A stretch of 64,000 nucleotides of DNA, from the NCBI RefSeq assembly GCF_002163585.1, contig NZ_CP015579.1, forward strand, positions 1,116,001 through 1,180,000, in the 5' to 3' direction. Position numbers and translations under genes: made by a program. Of the stretch, positions 60,975-64,000 are shown in pieces. The DNA comes from Tatumella citrea. Its GTDB lineage: Bacteria > Pseudomonadota > Gammaproteobacteria > Enterobacterales > Enterobacteriaceae. Numbering within the stretch: position 1 is the first letter of the stretch; the number at the start of each line of letters is the position of its first letter. A model generated the notes under the pieces. The model was not told where the DNA came from and did not search any database. It saw nothing but the letters and a program-made list of their open reading frames with translations.

Positions 60975-61832
60975 TTAATAGAGCAGGGAATATAACTGAC
61001 GGCGATATTTGCCGGCCAGTGCATCACCGGTGCCCAGTGCTGCCAAAATTTCCTGGAAGGTTTTACGCAATTCACCGCCACCGGCAGCCAGATCAGTTTT
61101 CAGAAAGCTGAACAGCAGTTCCAGAGCTTCTTCGTTACGTCCTACCTGATGAAACTGAATCGCCAGTTTGGCGGCAATTCCGGTATTGGTTGGGTCTGCA
61201 TCAAGCTCAGTTTGCAGCTGTTGTATCTCCGGGGTATCTGCTGCCTGACGCAGTAAATCGATCTGCGCCAGCAAGCTTTGATAGCGGGTATCCTGATCCT
61301 GCAGTGGCACGTGTTTTAATACTTCTTCAGCCTCATCACTGCGGTTGAGTTGCAGCAGAGTTTCAGCCAGCAGGAATCCGGTTTCGCTGGCATGCTGGCT
61401 AATCTGCCAGGCATCTTTCAGCAGCGGCAGAGCTTCCAGTGGTTTCTCTTCATCCAGCAATGCCAAAGCCTGCTGAACTTTGATCTCGTCTTCACGTGGT
61501 AACACTTTTTCCAGCAGTGCGCGAATAGCCTCTTCCGGCTGTGGTCCCTGGAAGCCATCGACCGGCTGTCCGTCTTTAAACAGATACACTGTCGGGATAG
61601 CCCGTAAACCGAACTGTGATGCCACCATTTGCTGTTCATCGCAGTCCAGCATAGCCAGCAGGAATTGCCCGCGATACTCTGTAGCCAGTTTTTCCAGAAC
61701 CGGCGTCAGTTCCTGGCAGTGTTGACTTCGTGCTGACCAGAAATAGAACAGCACCGGAACCTGCATAGACTGTTCGAGTACCTGCTGCAGGTTGGATTCA
61801 TTAACATCAATAATCGGGGCTTGCGGTGACAT
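60975..61832 (-). CDS. ybbN: chaperedoxin YbbN (CnoX)
   Basis: This 285-residue cytoplasmic protein joins a thioredoxin fold (about residues 1-115) to a TPR-like helical domain. The active-site region is WSARSQHC, an SxxC form that replaces CxxC, as in E. coli CnoX, so it is a poor disulphide reductase. It acts as a redox-active holdase and delivers substrates to Gro[14 protein letters not shown] and the C-terminus [29 protein letters not shown] match the family. Confidence 0.96.
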   Translation of the reverse strand: MSPQAPIIDVNESNLQQVLEQSMQVPVLFYFWSARSQHCQELTPVLEKLATEYRGQFLLAMLDCDEQQMVASQFGLRAIPTVYLFKDGQPVDGFQGPQPEEAIRALLEKVLPREDEIKVQQALALLDEEKPLEALPLLKDAWQISQHASETGFLLAETLLQLNRSDEAEEVLKHVPLQDQDTRYQSLLAQIDLLRQAADTPEIQQLQTELDADPTNTGIAAKLAIQFHQVGRNEEALELLFSFLKTDLAAGGGELRKTFQEILAALGTGDALAGKYRRQLYSLLY

Positions 61833-61906
61833 AAGCTGTGTTCCTTGGTCTGAAAATTTAACCGTTATCTGTCAGATATGGGGACATGCTGCCTGAGTTC
61901 AAGCGG

Positions 61907-62695
61907 CTATTTTTCTGGTGATGAATGACTGCTTAAAATTCGATCCAGAAGTATACCCGGTAGCAGCCGTCGGGCCACAGACATTACATGAGCGACCACT
62001 GTGACAGGATAGCGTTGACGTGGGTGGCGACTTTCCAGAGCGTGACGCAGTTTTGGCAAAATTGCCTGAGGTGGCAGCGTAAAACGGGCTGCAATCCCGG
62101 GATTGGTCACCGGACGATCGGATTCACCCTGTACGACATTGTCGGTAAATTCTGTTGAAACAGGACCTGGCTCAATCAGGCTGACACGGACCTTGCTGTG
62201 TTGCAGTTCCATTCGCAGAGCATCTGACCAGGCTTCCAGGGCATATTTACTGGCCGCATAGGCGCCACGCCCCGGGGTGGAAATCAGCCCCATCACGGAA
62301 CTGGTATTCACTATTCTGGCATTTCCACTGGCCTGTAAACAAGGAAGCAACAGCATGGTCAGTTGGTGAACGGCGAAAAAGTTGGCAGAAAATTGTTGTT
62401 CAAGCTGGTGGCGCGAGAGGGTATGTAACGGACCATAAACCCCGAAACCGGCATTATTAAACAGTGCATAGAGTTTACCATCGCACAATTCTGCGACCTG
62501 ACCGGCGGCTGTTTCCACGCTTTGTGGGTCATCCAGGTTGAGTAAAACACCGGTGTATCCGAGTTGCTCCATCCGGCTAACATCTTCCGGTTTGCGACAG
62601 GCAGCAAGAACCCGGTAACCACGCATCAACAGGTCACGGGCAGCAACCGCACCGATACCACTGGAACATCCGGTGATTAAGATATTTTTTTGCAT
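61907..62695 (-). CDS. ybbO: short-chain dehydrogenase/reductase YbbO
   Basis: This 262-residue classical SDR oxidoreductase reduces aldehydes or ketones with NADP(H). The cofactor motif TGCSSGIG (residues 8-15), NNAG (79-82) and the catalytic Ser/Tyr/Lys set (NTSSVMG; YAASKYALE, about 140-155) are intact. E. coli YbbO has been reported to act on a range of aldehydes. It is followed by purK rather than tesA, and lies on the same strand as ybbN 74 bases away. Confidence 0.93.
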   Translation of the reverse strand: MQKNILITGCSSGIGAVAARDLLMRGYRVLAACRKPEDVSRMEQLGYTGVLLNLDDPQSVETAAGQVAELCDGKLYALFNNAGFGVYGPLHTLSRHQLEQQFSANFFAVHQLTMLLLPCLQASGNARIVNTSSVMGLISTPGRGAYAASKYALEAWSDALRMELQHSKVRVSLIEPGPVSTEFTDNVVQGESDRPVTNPGIAARFTLPPQAILPKLRHALESRHPRQRYPVTVVAHVMSVARRLLPGILLDRILSSHSSPEK

Positions 62696-62816
62696 AAATT
62701 CACACGTTACTGGCGGAAGAGGAGCGTAAAACGCGTTTCAGGTATGCCGGAGTATTACACAGAAAGTAGCGACAGCACCAATGGCTGGCCGGGAATTAAC
62801 GGTAAAAACAGAGAGG

Positions 62817-62847
62817 CTGCACAGGAATGCCGGAGTTTCCTGTGCAG
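62817..62847 (-). terminator. purEK terminator
   Basis: Perfect 11-bp stem CTGCACAGGAA / TTCCTGTGCAG, eight bases after the purK stop. On the minus strand it is followed by CCTCTCTGTTTTT. Confidence 0.88.
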
Positions 62848-62854
62848 AGAGGAA

Positions 62855-63919
62855 TTACAGCTTATCGCTGGCCCAGTCGATAGCTGCGGCATATTCTTCC
62901 GGCAGCTGTGAGACCAGGGCTCGAAGATTATCTTTAAGTCGGAGTTTGTCACTGTCAGTCAGATTAAGGTGACCCAATTTACGGCCAGGACGCACTTCTT
63001 TTTCGTACCAGTGCAGGTGAACCAGAGGCTGTTCCAGCCATTGCAGATTCAGAGCACAGCCAATGATATTCACCATTACAGAAGGAGCAAAAACCACTGG
63101 TTTGGGCAGCGCTAAACCAAGAATGGCTCGCAGATGCAGTTCAAACTGGCTGACAGAGGCACCATTTTGTGTCCAGTGGCCACTGTTATGTACTCTTGGC
63201 GCCAGCTCGTTAATCAGTAATCCCTGTGGAGTGACAAAACACTCCATGGCGATCACACCGACATAATCCAGTTCCTGCATGATGGCAGAGAGCATGCTTT
63301 CCGCCTGACGCTGTTGGTCAGCATCTGGTTCAGGCAGTGCCACGCTGGTCAGCAAAATACCGTTATGATGCAGATTATGAGTCAGTGGATAAAATACGGT
63401 AGTACCGTCACGACCACGAGCACCGACCAGAGAAACTTCACCTGAGAAATTGATGCCCTGCTCGACAATACACTCACCGTAGCACTCTTCCGGCAAGGTC
63501 AGGCAGTCAGGCTGGCGCAGGCGCCACTGACCACGGCCATCGTAGCCACCAGTGCGCCGTTTAACGATTGCCAGCTCGCCCAGTCGTGCATAAACTTCCG
63601 GCCATTCGCTGGCATCGCTCAATAGTTGCCACGGTGCAGTGGCCAGTCCCAGCTGATCCAGCAATTGTTTCTGAGTCAGGCGATCCGCCAGACGTGGAAA
63701 AATATCGCGGTTAACGAACGCCGGGTGGCTTGCCAGTTCGCGGGTCAGCGCAGTTTCCGGCCAGCGTTCAATTTCCGCGGTGATCACACTCTGGCGAATC
63801 GGCAGCGCTTCCGGTTCAGCATCGGTGCCAACCGGATAAACGGCTATCCCCAGCGGTTCTCCGGCCTGGCGCAACATCCGGCCAAGCTGTCCGTTACCGA
63901 GTACGCAAACTGACTTCAT
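62855..63919 (-). CDS. purK: 5-(carboxyamino)imidazole ribonucleotide synthase
   Basis: PurK makes N5-CAIR from AIR, ATP and bicarbonate in purine synthesis. The 354-residue ATP-grasp enzyme has GNGQLGRMLRQAG (about residues 8-20), the glycine-rich ATP loop RRTGGYDGRGQWR (about 143-155) and the metal-binding segment LLINELAPRVHNSGHWT (about 254-270). The start ATG at 63919 overlaps the purE stop by four bases (ATGA), so the two are translationally coupled. A terminator follows. Confidence 0.97.
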   Translation of the reverse strand: MKSVCVLGNGQLGRMLRQAGEPLGIAVYPVGTDAEPEALPIRQSVITAEIERWPETALTRELASHPAFVNRDIFPRLADRLTQKQLLDQLGLATAPWQLLSDASEWPEVYARLGELAIVKRRTGGYDGRGQWRLRQPDCLTLPEECYGECIVEQGINFSGEVSLVGARGRDGTTVFYPLTHNLHHNGILLTSVALPEPDADQQRQAESMLSAIMQELDYVGVIAMECFVTPQGLLINELAPRVHNSGHWTQNGASVSQFELHLRAILGLALPKPVVFAPSVMVNIIGCALNLQWLEQPLVHLHWYEKEVRPGRKLGHLNLTDSDKLRLKDNLRALVSQLPEEYAAAIDWASDKL

Positions 63920-64000
63920 GCTTCCTCCCGTGGGTCCGGGTTTTCCAGAACCGCATCGCTCTGTGCTGTCCGCCAGGCGCTCAGACGGCTTGCCAGTGCA
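63916..64000 (-). CDS. purE: N5-carboxyaminoimidazole ribonucleotide mutase, C-terminal end (partial)
   Basis: The last 27 codons are visible, reading LSAWRTAQSDAVLENPDPRE near the stop, which matches the C-terminus of E. coli PurE. PurE converts N5-CAIR to CAIR, the step after PurK. The gene continues beyond the right edge. The ATGA overlap with purK marks the usual purEK operon. Confidence 0.93.
   Translation of the reverse strand, partial: ALASRLSAWRTAQSDAVLENPDPREEA

Overview
This window is a chromosomal segment of a gammaproteobacterium of the order Enterobacterales. Its proteins read as close relatives of Escherichia coli K-12 proteins, and the gene order follows the E. coli yajL-to-ybbO (8 to 12 minute) backbone. 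A ccdA/ccdR-like cysteine desulfhydrase and regulator pair sits beside mdlAB. I know that arrangement from Pantoea ananatis, so I favour Erwiniaceae (Pantoea, Erwinia or Tatumella). Genus is not decidable by eye.

Layout. 1-11.4 kb: yajL (cut by the left edge), panE, yajQ, yajR, the cytochrome bo3 operon cyoABCDE, ampG, yajG and bolA. 11.6-18.4 kb: the proteostasis block tig, clpP, clpX, lon, followed by hupB. 18.5-21.4 kb: ppiD, ybaV and fadM. 21.4-29.4 kb: queC, the ccdA-like gene and its divergent Lrp-type regulator, the ABC half-transporters mdlA and mdlB, and the nitrogen pair glnK-amtB with a sigma-54 promoter and two NtrC sites. 29.4-32.2 kb is the clearest accessory patch: an intact alpha/beta hydrolase, an MFS transporter with an apparent internal deletion, and a frameshifted TetR regulator whose repeated operator still stands. 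32.2-37.2 kb: tesB, ybaY, atl, the 4.5S RNA gene, hha-tomB, a gene-poor stretch of about 1.3 kb, and the zinc-independent ribosomal paralogs rpmE2 and rpmJ2 under a Zur-like box. 37.3-43.4 kb: acrB, acrA, acrR, rsmS and priC. 43.7-54.4 kb: apt, dnaX (with its programmed frameshift), ybaB, recR, htpG, adk, hemH, gsk and ybaL. 54.9-64 kb: a PACE-type exporter with a divergent LysR gene, ybaK, ybaP, copA with divergent cueR, ybbN, ybbO and purK-purE (cut by the right edge).

Functional themes. Protein quality control is dense (trigger factor, ClpXP, Lon, PpiD, HtpG, YbbN), and clpP, lon and htpG each carry a recognisable sigma-32-like promoter. Efflux and metal control are also prominent: AcrAB with an AcrR operator, MdlAB, the PACE protein, and CopA under a 19-bp-spacer CueR promoter. 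The respiratory oxidase operon is complete, including heme O synthase.

I did not find a clearly new multi-gene system. The most distinctive observations are a 37-bp duplication of the 3' end of cueR, 204 bp downstream of the original, flanking a short segment with a perfect tRNA-Arg(UCU)-like anticodon arm (a possible integration or deletion scar); the decaying TetR/MFS/hydrolase cluster with a 15-bp repeated operator; and the unexplained gene-poor gap before the Zur-controlled ribosomal paralogs.
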